This document shows, one piece after another, positions 13,540 to 13,863 of a stretch of DNA of 13,863 nt (its first letter is position 1; each line of letters begins with the position of its first letter). The translations under genes and the position numbers were made by a program. Below the pieces are notes generated by a model. That model had not been told where the DNA came from, ran no database searches, and saw only the letters and a list, made by a program, of their open reading frames with translations. The stretch is taken from contig JAAVHW010000077.1 of NCBI GenBank assembly GCA_014799525.1, positions 1 through 13,863 of the forward strand, in the 5' to 3' direction. The DNA is from Clostridiales bacterium (GTDB lineage: Bacteria > Bacillota > Clostridia > Christensenellales > CAG-917).

Positions 13540-13863
13540 ATGAAGATATACCGTGAAATCGTGCGCAACACCGCCATGGGAGCGCAATCAATCGACAACA
13601 TTCTAAGCTACATCGAGTGCGACAAGCTCAAAAATCTTGCACTCTCCCAAAAGGAAGTCATGGAGGACTTCTATCAAAAAGCCAAGTCCGAGCTTGGCAC
13701 AGAGGAGCTTGAGGACGCGCAAAGCCACCCCATTCAGCGCGTTATGCTCAAGGCGGGCGTGAAGATGAACGCGAGCTTTGACAACAGCAATTCACATCTT
13801 GCGAGCATGCTTATCGACGGCTACAATATGGGTATCACCAGCGTGCAAAAATGCATCAACGAC
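13540..13863 (+). CDS. Small helical protein of unknown function, partial (runs off the window)
   Basis: 108 codons are open from the ATG at 13540 to the window edge; AGGAG lies 4 bases upstream. The sequence starts MKIYREIVRNTAMGAQSID and is entirely soluble and helix-prone. A second conserved-looking segment lies near the edge (SHLASMLIDGYNMGITSVQK). The pairing of NTAMG near the start with YNMGI near residue 97 and regular E/D/H spacing recalls four-helix bundle, ferritin-like small proteins common in Clostridia. I cannot confirm metal ligands from this fragment. An upstream palindrome may regulate it. Whether it is linked to spoIIR (124-base gap) is unclear. Confidence 0.75.
   Translation, partial: MKIYREIVRNTAMGAQSIDNILSYIECDKLKNLALSQKEVMEDFYQKAKSELGTEELEDAQSHPIQRVMLKAGVKMNASFDNSNSHLASMLIDGYNMGITSVQKCIND

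Overview
The window looks like chromosomal DNA from an endospore-forming, low- to mid-GC Clostridia-type Firmicute, probably an uncultured gut lineage. The evidence is a set of recognisable sporulation and germination genes (yabP, a probable yabQ, the sleB-ypeB pair and spoIIR), Shine-Dalgarno sites close to GGAGG, sigma-A type promoters and many U-tailed intrinsic terminators. No rRNA, tRNA, CRISPR array, transposase or phage gene is visible.

Layout. (1) 1-630: the start of a minus-strand membrane-protein gene, then 460 bases of non-coding DNA. This stretch holds a strong promoter with an imperfect 22-bp palindrome between its -35 and -10, a roughly 185-nt structured RNA or leader, and an intrinsic terminator. 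(2) 631-2751: a large zinc-ribbon/membrane/InlB-repeat/BspA-LRR protein. (3) 2841-6021, minus strand: a short alanyl-tRNA synthetase without the C-Ala domain, and an HxxxD acyltransferase-like protein. (4) 6166-7368, plus strand: yabP, probable yabQ and a small unknown gene, with a REP-like palindrome apparently lying between yabP and yabQ. (5) 7391-9125, minus strand: a cobalamin riboswitch with its own promoter, terminator and a Shine-Dalgarno-masking hairpin, followed by a transcobalamin-C-terminal-like (DUF4430) lipoprotein and an ECF transporter S component. This is a probable B12 or corrinoid uptake locus. (6) 9206-10180: a zinc-ribbon four-helix membrane protein with a near-consensus promoter and its own terminator. 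(7) 10315-12727, minus strand: the sleB-ypeB germination operon. (8) 12815-13863, plus strand: spoIIR with a candidate sigma-F promoter, then the start of a small helical protein that runs off the window.

Three themes link the genes. The spore genes act at successive stages: SpoIIR signals from forespore to mother cell, YabP/YabQ act on coat and cortex, and SleB/YpeB degrade cortex at germination. The B12 locus joins riboswitch control to a surface binding protein and a membrane S component. The least explained element is the switch-like RNA at 404-588 in front of the LRR protein, together with its palindromic operator. It is the best candidate here for an undescribed regulatory system.
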